A DNA stretch of 64,000 nt from Gymnogyps californianus (GCF_018139145.2 NC_059478.1:11639001-11703000); one strand, 5' to 3'; numbered from the stretch's first letter, positions 1-13,340 are shown. Program-made: numbers and translations. Notes: a model not told the origin generated them from the letters alone.

Positions 1-1600
1 ATCTTTGGCTAAGTAGTCATTCATGGTAAAAGTTCAAGTGACCTGGAAGATTTAAGACAGAAAATATAGGAAATTGGCCTAACAAATGAGCAGATGATGT
101 GTTGTTTACATTGCAATGTTTTAATCTTCCACCTTTTTGAAACCAATATTATTATTAATGTACTAAATAACCTAACCAACAATTTTTCCTATGAGGTTCT
201 TGGTGTTAAAAATAGCATGCCTTATTTTCAAGGCTTTAGTTAGAGACATTAATGCTTCTTCAACATTTTCTTGAGGCTATAGCAAGTTATACAGTGACGG
301 TAAGATATTTTAAATGTTACAGGTGGAGGAGCAGGGGCAGAAGGCACTCCACCACAATACCCCTTTTGAATATTTACGCAGCCTTCTGCCTCCTTCACAC
401 AACACAGTGGAAATACGAGTTTCCAATATCTGACTGTAATGGTTTGTTTATTTTGATTTCTGCATTGTCTTCATCATCTAGCTTAAGAAATGTCTTTTTA
501 TAACAAGGATCTCTCCTTCATTCAGAGTCCTGTGGAAACACTCTGTGGGCTTGCACCTTTTCTTACCAAAGGCAACAAAGTGAGGTAGGTCACCGTTCCC
601 CAGATGATATCTATGTGAGCTCCTTCCTAGCATACTTCAGTCCAGTACAACTTCAGGTGAAGTTGTCACTCCTATGCCCATGGTCAGTATAACTTCAGCT
701 CATGTGAGCAGCACGGAATGCTTCCCTGATGCTCTACCATGGCTTTCCACTCTCTATCCTCTTATCCATCTCACCTGTACTGCTGCAGTTTAGCATTAGA
801 GTGCCTTAATTCCTGCACTGATAACGGACAGCTGCTTTCCTAGTGAGAGTAAACACTAATAAAATGGACACCTATGTTCTAATATGGGAACAATTGTATA
901 CACAGCTGTCACAGCCTCTGTTTGCCTGTCATGCCTGATCACGCAGTGCATGGCTAGAGCATGCAGAAGGCAATAGCATTTCACCAGTGATTAATAACTA
1001 CTAGAGGCCATAGTGCTATCATGGGCATCCTTGTCTATTTGTGGGTTTTAACATAAATCACTCAATGGAAAGGCAAGTGCACTGACCCAAGCTAGCTGTC
1101 TTTTTCCTATGGTCAGAAAAATGTATGTGTGTCTATCTCAAGGAAAAGAGGGAGCAAATAAAGTCTGGCAGCTGAAGCTGGTGCAAACATAGGAAAGTGA
1201 AGGATCTGCCCCTCCACCTTTGACTTCAGAGCTCATTTTTTGTTTTCTTTTACCTGATCCTTTAGAAAACTGGGCACAGAAATCAGTTTGCAAGCTAGGT
1301 AACAAAGGATTTTATGTAAACTAAGTAGGTTAATTTTCAGAGCACTTTCCATCTCAAAAGGCTGTACAAAGCATGGGGAATTCAGTCTCCCACAATGCCA
1401 TGAAGGGAGTCTTATTTTTGTTATGTAGACGTATAAATCAGTATAACCATAAACAAAGAAATTAAATGTCAGGAATTATGCCTGACCTAGAAATCTGATC
1501 TCTTTGCCTTAAATCCCTTGCTTACCCCATAGACCACACCTGTTTCTCTTTGCCTTCCAATAACCACAGGTATAACAATGTATTCACTGCAGCTGCACAG
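1..1600. other. Non-coding AT-rich DNA, no gene seen
   Basis: No open frame here has the length, composition or splice context of an exon, and no repeat family is recognised. The one local structure is an inverted repeat at 647-666, ACAACTTCA and its exact complement around a 2-base centre. Around 1335-1375 there is a faint resemblance to a SINE tail (a GAGCACTTTCC block followed by CTGTACAAAG), too weak to call. Confidence 0.6.
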
Positions 1601-2600
1601 CATTTATCACTGCTGATGTTTCCATTACATGGGAGTACACGACTTTTCACTTTACATTTAATTAAATGTTTTTATGGTTTTATTATGAGATAATTAATCT
1701 GTCAGAAAACAACTGGAGATTGTGTATGAAATCTTGGAGATATACCAGCTTTTCTCAAGCACTATTTATATTATATTTATAGCCTTTAATTTTATAGGTA
1801 ATAACTATCTTCTCTAACAGTGAATTCATTTGGGACAGAGTTGTGTTATCAGATACGCTATTAGCTTTTTTCACCTACTGTTCTCTGTCTTCATTTCTTT
1901 CTCACAATAACAATGAGCAGTTTGTCTGTTTAAGCAGCTAGATTAATTATTTTCAACCGCACATGTGACTGGATTAATTCTTCCCAAAATTCACCAGAAA
2001 TATTGTCCGTGCTATCTCCCCTATTTGTTTAATTACACTTCAGAAGTGCTAATTTACTTTTAACTTTTACATCTGGACAGCAAGTCATTCTCTTCTCGAC
2101 AATTGTGTGAAGGCAAGTACTAGGTTTTGTTATCTAGAACCTGAACTAGTGAGAGTAAATGAGAGATTTAATCTCCTGGGCTGTGGATCCTTCATCTCCT
2201 TCAGACACAGAATTCATTACTATTCTGCTTTAAGACAACGACCCAAATCAACAAGTAAAACAAAATTTTGTGTTAAGTTGGGCCAAATTTAGCCCTTAAG
2301 TAACCCCGGAGAAAAGGTTGCGTTATACCTGAGCTGACCTTATTACTCTGTCATTAATCTGCTTTGTTATGCCTGAAGAATCGTGGGGGTCTCAGAACTG
2401 CTGGTAATCTCCTCTGCCATATGTGTAGTAATATCTGAACACAGCGGGATAAATTAAGAATAGTCCCATCCTTGCTTTATTACTTGTAAAGCAGCCCATT
2501 AATGTTATCTGAATGCAGTTTGTTAGGATTAACATAGATGATATTTGAATTACCACAGTGATTACTTCTTAAAAACTCTTTACTAACATGAATTTTGAAA
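1601..2600. promoter_or_regulatory. Candidate conserved non-coding element, homeodomain-site rich
   Basis: This AT-rich block is dense in homeodomain-type cores. There is a perfect 16-bp palindrome ACATTTAATTAAATGT at 1654-1669, then TTTATGG, TAATTAAT near 1691 and GATTAATTAT near 1941. A GGATTAATT (OTX/PITX-like on the reverse strand) lies near 1971, and more ATTA cores continue to about 2560. Such clusters are typical of vertebrate developmental enhancers in gene deserts. Site density alone is weak evidence in AT-rich DNA, so the function is inference. It has no coding frame. Confidence 0.22.
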
Positions 2601-5009
2601 CTTAGAAATAAATTAGTACTGAAAGTTAAAAACTCCTTCAAATGCAGCAAAAGGAAGAATAAAGAGTTATCCTGTTAATAGGAAGAAAAAACTTGAATCA
2701 AGGATATATAAAATGTCTTTTGCTGTAGTTTATTTGAATCCCAAAAGACAAACTAAAGACAAAGTATTGGCTTGGGAGCTAGAGTACTTCTTGGTGAGGC
2801 AGCAGAGCTCTTAAATCACAGCTCAGTTTGAATTAGTATCGTAAATTAATATTATAGAAGGCTTTCCTTTTTCTTTTTTGTAAACATGTCTTTTGTCTGA
2901 TTTACAAAGAAAACATTTTACAGTACTCCCCACCATGCTCTAATCTGGCTTGTCCTCTGCACTCTCATTTTCTACTGTGGGGTTTCAGTCAGCTGCATTT
3001 GAATTTAAGAGATGATTAAGTTTTTCTGATTTTTACAGCTTCTTTTTTAGAAAGAAATCCTATGACTGTCATAAAAGATCATGAGCAAAGATGATCCAAG
3101 ATGAGCAGTGACTGCCCATGGGGACAGACAGATTAATAAAAATATGCCTCCTCTGTAAAAGATGGCACCTTCTTTCTCTTGTAAAGATATGCCAAGAAGC
3201 AATATATAAACAATATGTCTGTAATGTGATGAAAACTAAACAGAAAAACCCCTCTGTTACATGATTAGAGCGACTTCATAGCATTAACGTTTTTATTTGC
3301 CAAGGTCCTGCCAAAATTCTTGTTTTTATTGAGCATTGCATATAAAAGTTTCTCAAACTTTTTCACTGTGATTGATTTTGTTACATTAATAAAAAACAGC
3401 ACTTTGGCATTGTACAGGTTGACAGCTTTCTTTGCCTTTTTAGTTTTGTAATTGTTTACAGGAATATGGTAGAGGCTTTGTAGCGATCAGTACATTGTGA
3501 CAGCCCAGTGCTGAGAAGGGAGGAGAGGAACTGCATCATCTCAGCAAGCAAGTTGCAGGGGGAACTGCGAGGGGAAGTGCCTTGCTGAGAGCTCACGCCT
3601 CCCTCTCTGCACGTACCCCCTTTGCAGGGAGGGCAGTGAGTCGTTCTGCCGTGCTCAGCCTTGCTGGTCAAGAGTTCCATGCCCTTCTGCATACTTTGAT
3701 CTGAAAGCCTCCAGGAAGCCTCAGCCAGAGCATGAGGGGAACCTTAAGGCAGCTGCTGTTATAGAATACACGTAATTACCCACAATTACTCAGTCTTGTC
3801 TTGAAGCCCATGTGGACAGTATTGGGCATAGGTTGGAAGGTCTCTCTATTTTAATAGGCCTTTATTTTAAATGTAGAAGATGTTTTTAAGCAGTTCGTAA
3901 CAATCAGTTGGTTTCTACAATAGAGTGTCTCAGGTTTTTTTCCACCTGCAGTGATTTTCTTAGAATTCTGATGGGCTAGAAAAAGTGTGAAAGTGAAAAA
4001 TGGCACAAAAATGGGTGAGCCTTTTTGCAGTGTTCTTGTCTGGTAGAACAGGTCCTGCCATTCCATAGCAAGCTTGGCAGCCATCAACAGGCAGGAGGGC
4101 ATCTTGTTATTAACTCCTGCAGTGCTGCACCATGAGAAAAAAAGACGTGAGAAACTGTTTCAAAACAGAGCAAGACTGTACCTTCAGACTTTATTTTGTT
4201 TACTTTTTGTCTTAAAAATAGCAATCTTCAAGTTGGAAAGCTACCAATGACGTGGTACTTGCAATCAGATCTTACCTGGATATTTGTTTTTTGTTCTTTC
4301 TAAAGGTGGCAGTTTGAGCAGCATGTTATAGCATACCCTATCCTGGGGTGATTTGGGAGTATTCATATAGGAATAAACACTCAAATAAATAATTATCTTT
4401 TGTACCAGTGAATGAAGAATTTAGTCGTTGGTAATCTCTGAAAGTACTAATCCAGCCTGATTCAGTTTAGCTTGTAATATCTGAAAGCAGCACAGAAAAT
4501 ATAGCAAGTCACACTACAAGAGCTTTGTATTCACATTGATGTAAGGTAAGATTTATTTTAATGTACTCATGGATTCTTAGAACCAGGCATTTGCTATCGT
4601 ATTATCCTATAACATGTCAGAGAAGTAATGTTTCCAAGAGAAAAATGGCAGATTGTCGACTACTGATGATGGTAATTTGGTGATGTAGCATTTTTATGGA
4701 TAGAATTACAAAAGAACAGCATTAACTGCCTATGGCAAAGAACACTGTTAGGTATTGACAGCATAGTAAGTTAAACTGAAATTCTCGTGCTCTTACTAGA
4801 AACAGGAACTTTGTTTAAAATCACCTATTAGCAAGACTGCTGTTACGAGTAGGCTCTGTGCAGAGGGTTATGTCCGTTGTTGTTCAGGACAACAAATTAA
4901 AAGTACACCAAAAATGATGATTCAGCTCTTAAATGTTAAATAGGAAGTGCTGTTCTATTTCAGTTACCCTACAGAGGGAACTGCAGTTTGTTTTTTAGTA
5001 GGAAAGGCT
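2601..5009. other. Non-coding DNA with a short GC-richer patch
   Basis: Mostly AT-rich and without a recognisable gene. A GC-richer patch at about 3490-3740 gives a 78-codon open frame on the minus strand, but the protein has no recognisable domain and is rich in Cys, Gly and Ser from the local composition, so I do not call it. No dispersed repeat was recognised before the CR1 relic that starts near 5010. Confidence 0.55.
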
Positions 5010-5335
5010 AGTTTACTCAGCTGAAGAGAAGGCTAAGGGTAACCTAATAGCAGCCAAACCCTACTTGAAGGGGAGTTACAAAGACAACAGAGTCAGGCTC
5101 TTCGTCGTAGTGGCAAGTGATATAACAAGGGGCAGTGGCCACAAGTTGCAGCTTGGGAGGGTTTAGACAGAACACAGAGAAAAACATCTTCATTAGGAGG
5201 GTAAAGCAGTACTGGAGCAGGCTGCCCAGCAGAACTGTGGGGTCTGCGTCCCTGGAGTTTTTCAAGAGGTGATTACACAAAGCCACAGCTAACCTGATCC
5301 AGTGTCACTGTGAGTTCTTGAAGGGGTTATACTGG
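5010..5335 (+). mobile_element. Degraded CR1 LINE fragment (3' end of ORF2), sense
   Basis: The stretch follows the 3' part of avian CR1 in order. It has a GAGAAGGCT block, then AACCTAATAGCAGCC, then an AGTGATATAACAAGGGGCAG block matching the CR1 'AGTGATAGGACAAGGGGCAA' region. Next come CACAAGTTGCAGC, ACATCTTCATTAGGAGGGT, TACTGGAGCAGGCTGCCCAG and CCCTGGAGTTTTTCAAG. It is interrupted by substitutions and small gaps, lacks an open reading frame in the sense direction, and the octamer tail is not visible. It is therefore a dead, old, 5'-truncated copy. The 80-codon open frame on the opposite strand is only a shadow of it. Confidence 0.85.
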
Positions 5336-6580
5336 AATTAAAATTGAATGAAAAAGAATTTTAAAGTGAACCTGAGCACACAAGAATCTTTTAGCACTAG
5401 GTATTATAATGAACCATTTTGGGTATGGAAATGTGACTGTCAAAAAAAAATACTGGGCACCTAACAAATGGCATTTGGAAACTGATAAGACCACTGTTAA
5501 GTCGTGTATCTAGGAATGGGTTTTCCCAGGCAGCTGAGTATCCCAGCCTCCATCTCATGGTTTTTTCATTCTATTTTATTCCTTTTACATAGATCTTCAC
5601 CAAAAAAAAAAAAAAAAAAAAAGCAGAGACAACTTCTTTGTACCAAAAAAACCAAGAGACAAATTCTTTCAACTGCTGTAAACCAGCACTTTTCAATGGT
5701 GGTGTGAAAATATTGCAGCCACACATGCAGGTTTTTAAAGTGGGACCAATGTCACTGTCAAGATATTGACAAAAATTGATTGAGATGGACTGTCTCCTGA
5801 CAGAGGTACAGACATGGTAGCTTGGAGCAACACAGAGATAATTGGTTAAAAAAAATTCAGACAGGAGGTTCATAGAAGTGTCATTTCTTGCATAGATTTC
5901 ATTCTTTTATAAAAAATATTTAATATTTTTATAGTACTTTTATAAGAGAGATTGGGAGTCTGTTCCTTTTATTGTTTGGTTGATGATGGTAGCATCTGCT
6001 CTTTCTTGTATTAACAGTTTTTTGAGGCTGCCTTGGTGTGTTTTCATACTGCAAGTCAAAGTATCTACAAACCTTAAAATAGATATAGGTATTAATCCTG
6101 AGGTGCAGGATGCCTGCAGCTCTCAGAATTGTCACTCCCTGTGACAGTTGCCAGATTTGTGTGCGCAATTAACTGGTTTTGCATTGTTAGATGAATCCAC
6201 AGAGCTGAGATTTAGAGCCAAGATTTGTAGGCCTACCATTTTATTCTTCATGTGCTGAATTCTATGTTGTGGTGTTCACATTTTATAATAACAAGCCCTT
6301 AATATATAAGGTACGTTTTATTCCACACACTGCCATCATTTGTGCATACAAAATAATCTTAAATATTTTCAAATAAACTAGCTGAAGTTAATAAAAGAAA
6401 ACACAAGAAAACTTCTGAATAATCTGAAGTTGAGGGATTCTCAGGGTGATTTTTTTTTTTCCATCCAGCACCTAATCCTCTGTTTTCACCTGGCTTTGCC
6501 TCATTGAGCCTAATAAGCACAATCTGTCTTACTGCCCCCTTCAGAATATAACTTAACTTATTTTTCTGAGTTCTTTTATG
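5336..6580. other. Non-coding DNA with an A21 tract
   Basis: No gene recognised. A run of 21 A residues lies at 5602-5622; the sequence in front of it does not read as a processed transcript. The 100-codon minus-strand frame over 5571-5873 is partly the translation of this homopolymer (a run of Phe) and is not a gene. Confidence 0.55.
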
Positions 6581-7147
6581 TGCTAGCCCCCCTAGCTCAG
6601 AGCAGATCCTTCTTAGGCTAGGTTGCTCAGTGCTGTGCCAACTCCAGTTCTACCTGTCTCCAAAGATGGAGATTCTTTAGGCAGTCCCTACCGCTGTTCA
6701 ACAACTGTCATGGTGAAGATTTTTTTTTGTCCTAGTACCTAATGAGAATTCCCCCTGTCGTCAGTTGTGACCATTCCTGCTTGTTCTATCATCAAGCACC
6801 TCTGAGGAGATTCTGGCTCCATCTTTTCTGCACCCTACCTTTGGTAGCTGCAGATAATGGTAGGGTCCTCCCAAAACCTCTTCTTAGGGCTGAACAAACC
6901 CAGTTCTCTCAGCCTCTCCTCCTTCATCACATGTTTCAGCCCCTCACCATCTTGGTGGCCCTCCACTGGACTCGCACCAGTATGTCAATCTCACCTTTAC
7001 TGTGCAGACCACCTCTGGGCACCGTTCTCCAGCTGTCGTTTCACAAGTGCCACAGAGAGGGGAATAATCACTTTCCTCCACCTTCTGGCTATGCTCTTGC
7101 TAATACCAGCCTTATGTGGCTGGCCACCTATGCAAGAGTCAGCCCAA
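6581..7147 (-). mobile_element. CR1 LINE fragment, antisense, intermediate age
   Basis: Read on the minus strand this matches CR1 ORF2 and the start of its 3' UTR. On the plus strand the antisense landmarks appear in the expected order. CCCCCCTAGCTCAGAGCAG is at about 6586 and TAGGTTGCTCAG near 6620. A TCTCCAAAGATGGAGATTC block follows near 6658, then TCATGGTGAAGA near 6708. CTCTCAGCCTCTCCTCC is near 6907, then ATCTTGGTGGCCCTCCACTG near 6949 and TTCTCCAGCTG near 7025. The extreme 3' tail is missing and indels break the frame. A 136-codon open frame on the plus strand (6742-7152) runs antisense to it and is not a gene. Confidence 0.88.
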
Positions 7148-9840
7148 ACTAATATGTACAAAATAATGGTTGTGGATAATATAGGTTACTTTTTGAGCTG
7201 AGCACATGCTGAACAAGGAGCCTTTAGTGGAAGTTAAAAAAAATACGTTTGGAATCCACATGACGAAGTACTTTTTCATTCCGCAAGTAATATAAATTTG
7301 CAAAGGTTTTCTGGACAATGTTTCTGAGGGGAAGGACACAACCCTTGTTCAGGAAACAACCAATGTATTGCTGAAGGTTAGACTTAAGATATCTTTTCCC
7401 AGTTCCTTTGCATAAGAATAGGCAGAGGATCAGTGCCAATGCCCTAACTGAAATCCTATCTGAAGCATGATGTGTACTAAAACATCCATATTAGAGTTGG
7501 TGAGAAGAAAAAAATCAAAAAACTTACTCATCACAGTTTGGTGCCATGAAACAGGCTCATCACTTGTGAAATAGTAAGGCTTGTAAATGGTGCTGCATTC
7601 ATTTCCTGACCAAATGACAAATACAAGGGTAAAGCATTTTATCTCTTTTTACCTGCTCCACTCTTATCCCAATAAAATTCTGCACCTGGAACTTCACAGA
7701 CAAATGTCGATTTTTCTGCTTGCCCTCTTATACCACCATTTAAATCACTAATGTCAGAAGCTTTTATGCAAGTTGTTCATATGAACACAAGAAGAACAAT
7801 TTAGGTAGCTAAACGTAGGGTACCTCGCCTGACCTCCAACTGCCACTCCAGCTGAGCATGCATCAGCTTGTAAGTTCTGGTCATATCTGCCAGTCCTATG
7901 CGGATGCCTTAGGTGAGTAACAAGTCCAGGTTGAGAGTATATTTGTCTTCAACTCTCAAAATATTAACTTACAGAAAGTTCGAACTGGAAGTATTTGCTA
8001 ATGTGTAGCCATTGCAGCAAGTCCAGTCTAAAATGCAAGGCAAGAAAAAAATTAACAAAGAAGATTAAAAAGCCACTATTGTATAAATCATAGTATAAAA
8101 ATAAGGCCAATAATTTGAGTAAGTGAATTGCCTAATATAAATACCAAGGACTGTAAAAAGAAAAGTAAGCCAATTAAAGCTTTCTGATATTTGGGTTATT
8201 CTGGCTAAAAATCCCAATGCAATAAAGGACACTATCTTCTGTATACAATAGAATGCATATCTGTGTTCTTATGCCTTGTCAAGAAAAATATTTCTGTGAT
8301 ATTTATGTATCAACTTGCAATATATTATGTATTTTATGTTTTCTAATTAGAAAGGACCCAAAGTGGTTAAAAGAAACTTGCATCTCTGGCTTGTGAGTTG
8401 ACCTAAGTCTAGGATGAATTTTTATACGATTACAGCCCAAGTTTTCATCTCAAGGCCCACCAACCTCCTACTGAAACAACTGCTGACAGGATAATGATGC
8501 ACTATTTTGGTTTTGGACTGAATATCTCCCAATGAGGTGAAAATATATATTCTCTTCCCATCTCTTCTTTTGTCCGTACACTGAGATTCTTTTAATGAGC
8601 GACTTACTTTCTGCAGTAGAATAACACGGATAAAGTTAAGATGCATGTCCAGGAGGTGTCAAGTAGCAAGATTGGAGTATTGATGATTGAAAAGCCTCTT
8701 CTCAATGCAGAATTTTTAGATTTAGGTTATTTTGGTTTTTTTAATAGGACACTGGTTTTGTGTACTGGATATTTGGATTGAATTCGTTGTTAGTTTCATT
8801 TAGAAGAAAGAGATTATAAAATGTTCCAACAGTTTGTAGAAAGAAAAGAATCTATATTCTTCTGAGTTGCATACTCATTGTTTTCAAAAAGCTAGTAGGA
8901 TTTTAACTAATGGCTCTAAAAATGGATACCTCGGATAAAGGCAAGTTCTTTTTATTTCCATAAAGAGTATTCAAATAAAGGGTCAGATCAGAGTGCTTTT
9001 ATATAACATACAGATACTTCAGTTTTGGAGTCTCTGACAAGGTTGGTAACATTTGCTGTGTGCTGCCATGTGCTTTCTAGTTCAATGGAACCATTTTAGT
9101 AATTAGAACATGATTTATTCTATAACAAATGTCTGAAATCCATTTTTAATGTCCCTTAGAGAACTTAGTTCTAAATTATCAAAGCTACAAAATTATTTTA
9201 GTTATTGGCCCATTAATTACATTGTAAATTTCTGCATTACTCCATCGTGTCTTTATAAAGATTATAGTAAGTCTGATTCTGGGTTAAACTTGTTTATATA
9301 TATTCTGGAATCACACCAAAACATTGATCTTTATCAATATTCATCAGTGCTATTCAGCTAAGAAGCCTAATATTCTGGCATCTTCTTTTAGTGGGATTTT
9401 TTTGGTATAATTTGGAATTCCAGAAAGAAAAAGCTTCCATACAGGAGAACAACTCTTGAAAAGTCTGGAAAATGCTGTAAGTGACAGCACATATATGTAT
9501 GTCTTTATATGAAGATAATAGTGACAGTAGTCCATCTAGTGACCTTAAACATCCGTGAGTTGTGTTTTCACCAGGGTTTATCAGAAGAGGAAAATTGATA
9601 TTTCTTAGCTGCTTTAGAAGACTTTTCACGTAATTCAGTGAAGCTGATCATTTGTGGCATTTCTTTCACCTAGAGACTTGTTGATAGTTGTCTTATAAAA
9701 GTTGTATCAATCTGTTGTATATCTGGAAAAAATATAGATTGGCAGTTAATTGCAAAAAGCAACATAGGGCTGACAAATCAGCTCAGATGCTGATTTGGGC
9801 TAAGGTAAAAAGTGTACTTTCTTATTTGGACTTTCTATGA
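7148..9840. other. Non-coding AT-rich DNA, nothing recognised
   Basis: No gene, repeat family or RNA gene is visible. The open frames here are all under 95 codons and have no domain, no consistent splice context and a composition set by AT richness. Confidence 0.6.
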
Positions 9841-10140
9841 AAAGGTTCGGTGCTTTGTTAAATTAGATGGCTAAAGGAAAATGAACGGAGTGATTTTGTG
9901 TTGCGTTTTACAGCTGATAATCTTCAGACTTTGGGAGAAGGCATTTGTTTTAATTTTTATTAAAAAGTGATAGTTACATTTCACAGAACAAATCTAAAAA
10001 TAACTGTAACAAGTTGAACTGTGTGTAATAGTTTCTTTGTAAATTATAATTAATACATAATAGATTCCCATAAAAAATTTTGCATACAGTTCAGGCAAAG
10101 ATTTCGAACTGCTTTAAATAGGCATATAAATACTGCTACA
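9841..10140. promoter_or_regulatory. Weak candidate conserved non-coding block
   Basis: This short stretch is rich in TAATT, TTTATT and TTACAGCTGATAA-type sites: an E-box CAGCTG with an adjacent GATAA near 9912, AATTATAATTAAT near 10043 and CATAAAAAATTTTGCAT near 10069. It looks like an enhancer-type AT-rich block, but there is no independent support and it may be ordinary unique sequence. Confidence 0.12.
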
Positions 10141-12529
10141 ATGAGGAAACTCAAAGAAAAGTGACTGAAGGCCAGTTCTAAAGATATGATGTAGTTCCTA
10201 TCTTTCAAACCTCTCAGTTCTTAAACTAGAAATGAAACACAGGTCTCCTAAAGCTCATCTCTGATCTTCTGCCACAAGAATATATTGTCTCCCTTGAGAT
10301 ATAAAGCCACAGAGGACATGAATTATTACTCTGAAGAGTTTGTGAGTTGAAAAGACATTTATTAGTCTTTCAAAGAAGTCACATCATTTTTTAGGAGAGA
10401 GAGATATAAACAAATTCATTTCATGACCACAGACCAGACCTCATTTTGAATATTTAATTTAGACTAAAAAGACGACCTCCCATTACGTACCAAGTTTATT
10501 CATTTTAGAAAGTAAATGTAATATATACCCTAACCGACTAAGAAGATATGAGCTCTTTTCATCCAAGACACATCCCTCCTATAAAACATGAATAAGTACT
10601 AGTTATTTTTAACCTAGTCGTTGTCCTCTGTAAAGCTGAGTAAAAACACAGTTTTGCAGTATGTCTTAAAGGTCAATAGATTGAGTGGGCTGTTTTTTCT
10701 ATGTTTTGTGTTATTGAACACAACATAAAATGCTAATATAATGTTTTTAATTTTAATGGGTAGAATATCTATTTAAAAGAAAAATAAAACTACAGAAATA
10801 CAGGCACACACAGTCACACATCTAACAGTAAAATTGGTCCAATTTGCTAAATGTGTGTGTATTTCAGAGCTCAGACCTTGAAGATTTTGTACAACCGCTA
10901 TTCCCTTACCACAGTGGGAGGCTAGGGAACCCATCATCTTGCAAGATGCAGGATTAGATATTGCAATAATCTCCCACCCCCTCAATATTTACATCCTAAT
11001 ATTTCATCATCCTCCCAAGTCTATAGCCTTCTCTAGTATACAGGGAGACAGATGGCTCATAAGATTACAAGCTATGGAGATTTGGTGCTACAGACAGGTC
11101 CCCCAGTATTCTAAGAAAATTAACAATTTATTTAAACAGCTCTGTCAGATGCAATCCTCTTTGCCTCATTTTGTCTCCTGCTGGCTCTGTCTCATGTAGG
11201 ATTGCCTGCACATAGATTCACTGGTTACAGATTAATGATGAAGGAAATAAAAGAAACATAGTCATGAGCTATATGACCTGTAAGTGCACTGGACAAGCAT
11301 GTGAGCATAACTGGAATAACAGACAAAAAAATCACACTTCTTATTTTTGTACAATCTTTATGAAAGAACTCTCTCTTTTGTGGCAGCTGAAACAGATTCT
11401 TGCCTGTTGAGCAGCTCTAAAATAAGTCAAAGGATTATGTGTATCACAGTGGTCCTGAGGAACATCAGACTTCGGATAAGGAGGGCGCTAGTCTGACTGT
11501 ACCCTGCAAAACCGTATCTGCTGCTGCTGCTTGCTGATCTGTCCCTTCTGGCCAACAGAGCTGCTCACCAACTGGTGGACAGTGAGTACCCAGGAGCAGG
11601 CACACAATCAGCAAGTGGTTCTTTAGCACAGAAAAATCTAATGCTTCACTGATTATTGCAGCACTGTGCAGTTTTCTGAGCTGGCCAGCGAAAACAGGTA
11701 GCCAAATTAAGGATCTGGTTGTCGCAGGAACTGTAGCTGTGTACTGATGAGGGGCCACTTACAGGATGGAGTGATGAGCCACATGGCTCGGTATCACACA
11801 TGGGGAACACATTCTCCCTTTCCACTTCCTTGTCACTGCTGCACTGCAGAGGTCTTGCTCTGGCCACTTTGTCAAAGGGAAGGATGATGATTTGCTGCCT
11901 TGTGATTTAAATCTAACGCCAGAGGTAAACAAGCATGCGTGCCAACCAAAGCTCTTAAATTCAGTACATGATAGTTCATTCAGCTGGAAGGCAGTCACTT
12001 ATCTTCAGAGTCTGCTTCCCACTGTGAGGCACGCTGAGAAAGCAGAGTTGTACCCAAGGGTCTCACCCAAGTAAAAGCCTCATGGTTCATACTGCAGCAT
12101 TTGGCTTTGGCTTGAGGAAGAGCAACGAAGTAACCAGGAAGAGACATGCTCACTTGCTGAACTCTCCTGTTTCTCTGCATTTCTGAGGAATGCAGATTGG
12201 TGGTTTGGCAACAAGGATGCAGCAACACCCGCGAAATGAGAGGCTACAGCCAGTCTCTCTCCAAAACCTGAGCAAAGGGGAGTAGGTGTCTTATAAGAGT
12301 GTACAGTAAAGTCAGCTCTGTAGAAAAATGGAAACTGGGATGTGTGGGGATGTGCGCTTTTCCAGATTTGATCATTATGGAAGTTCTCTCTGAAAATAGT
12401 GCTGTTCCTCTTTTACTTAGCAAAGTAAGTATAGTTTCAGTAACCCTCATCTGTCATGTATTTTAAGACAGCTTTTCTGAGTGTGAGTGACTATAATTGT
12501 ACGTGCTAGACAATTTGTCAACAGCGTAT
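10141..12529. other. Non-coding DNA, nothing recognised
   Basis: A slightly GC-richer segment at 11460-12250 produces several overlapping minus-strand open frames of 73-97 codons. They overlap each other in different frames, carry no recognisable domain and have no shared splice structure, so none is called. Confidence 0.55.
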
Positions 12530-13340
12530 TGTATTTGCTTATCACTGGAAATACTACACCTAAGGCATGCTAGGACTGCATTTGCCTTTTTCACAAATGA
12601 ATTACAAGGGGCGTGTAACTATCCTGTGATCCTCCCATACCCTGTCCGTTTCCACTCCATCACTCCAGGTTGAAATGGTCTTGGTTAACAGCATCATTAT
12701 TCCCTTTCAATTTTCTACTATTGAATTTCTGACTGTTCCTATCACTTTTTTTTCCATTATCACCTACAATTGCCTCCATGATATTTGGAGAATCTCCTGT
12801 ATTTACAGTTCATCCCTCTTCGGTGCCATCATTAAATTTCATTAACATACTTCTCTCTTTTCTATGACAACCATTACTGGAAACATGAAACAGCATCTGT
12901 TCCCACACTGGTCCTTGGGGAAACTCAGGTCCTAGGGAGTCTCCAGTCCAGCAGTTCTGTTTTCTGCATAACATAATGGTGTCTCTCTCCACCAGTCCCA
13001 TCCCCATTTGTACTCTTCTCCTCAACTGAACTAATGATTTGTCAAGTGGCACTACCCTCACATGCCTTAATCAGAAGCATCTAATCTTTTGTAACTTCTT
13101 TGTCAAGCAAATCAGTTCTGCTAGGTAGTTTGATGGCTTGATCTGGCATAAGAGTTCTGTACAAAATCAGTGCAGCTTTTTATCCCATTTCCTATTTTTT
13201 TCTGTGTTTTCATACTTTTATGCATTTACATGAGTCTAGTCCATGTTTCATCCTTTTTCTCAAATGCTTAGTGATACCACCTTTACTTTTCTTGTTCTAT
13301 TTGTATACAGTTGAAAATCCATCAGCAATCTTCTTAACTT
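12530..13340 (-). mobile_element. Ancient CR1/L3-like LINE fragment, antisense
   Basis: The plus strand carries degenerate antisense landmarks of old amniote CR1 elements, in order. They are a GCATGCTAGGACTGCATTTG block with CCTTTTTCAC (about 12566), ATTAAATTTCATTAA (12832), and ACTGGTCCTTGGGGAAACTC (12907). Then come a TGATTTGTCAAGTGGCAC block (13033), TTTGTCAAGCAAATCAGTTC (13100), GATGGCTTGATCTGGCATA (13132) and TTTTATCCCATTTCC (13178). The last blocks follow the old CR1 text around the reverse-transcriptase region. Divergence is high and there is no open frame. The boundaries are approximate and the element may continue toward 13500. Confidence 0.6.

Noticed and set aside
1335..1400. SINE-tail-like phrase
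   Set aside because: GAGCACTTTCC and CTGTACAAAG fit loosely, but the rest of the element cannot be followed.
5571..5873. Minus-strand frame of 100 codons near the A21 tract
   Set aside because: It includes a Phe run translated from the homopolymer, and nothing else in it is recognisable.
6742..7201. Plus-strand open frames of 136 and 114 codons
   Set aside because: They are antisense to the CR1 fragment on the minus strand, and their translation is that of CR1 read backwards.
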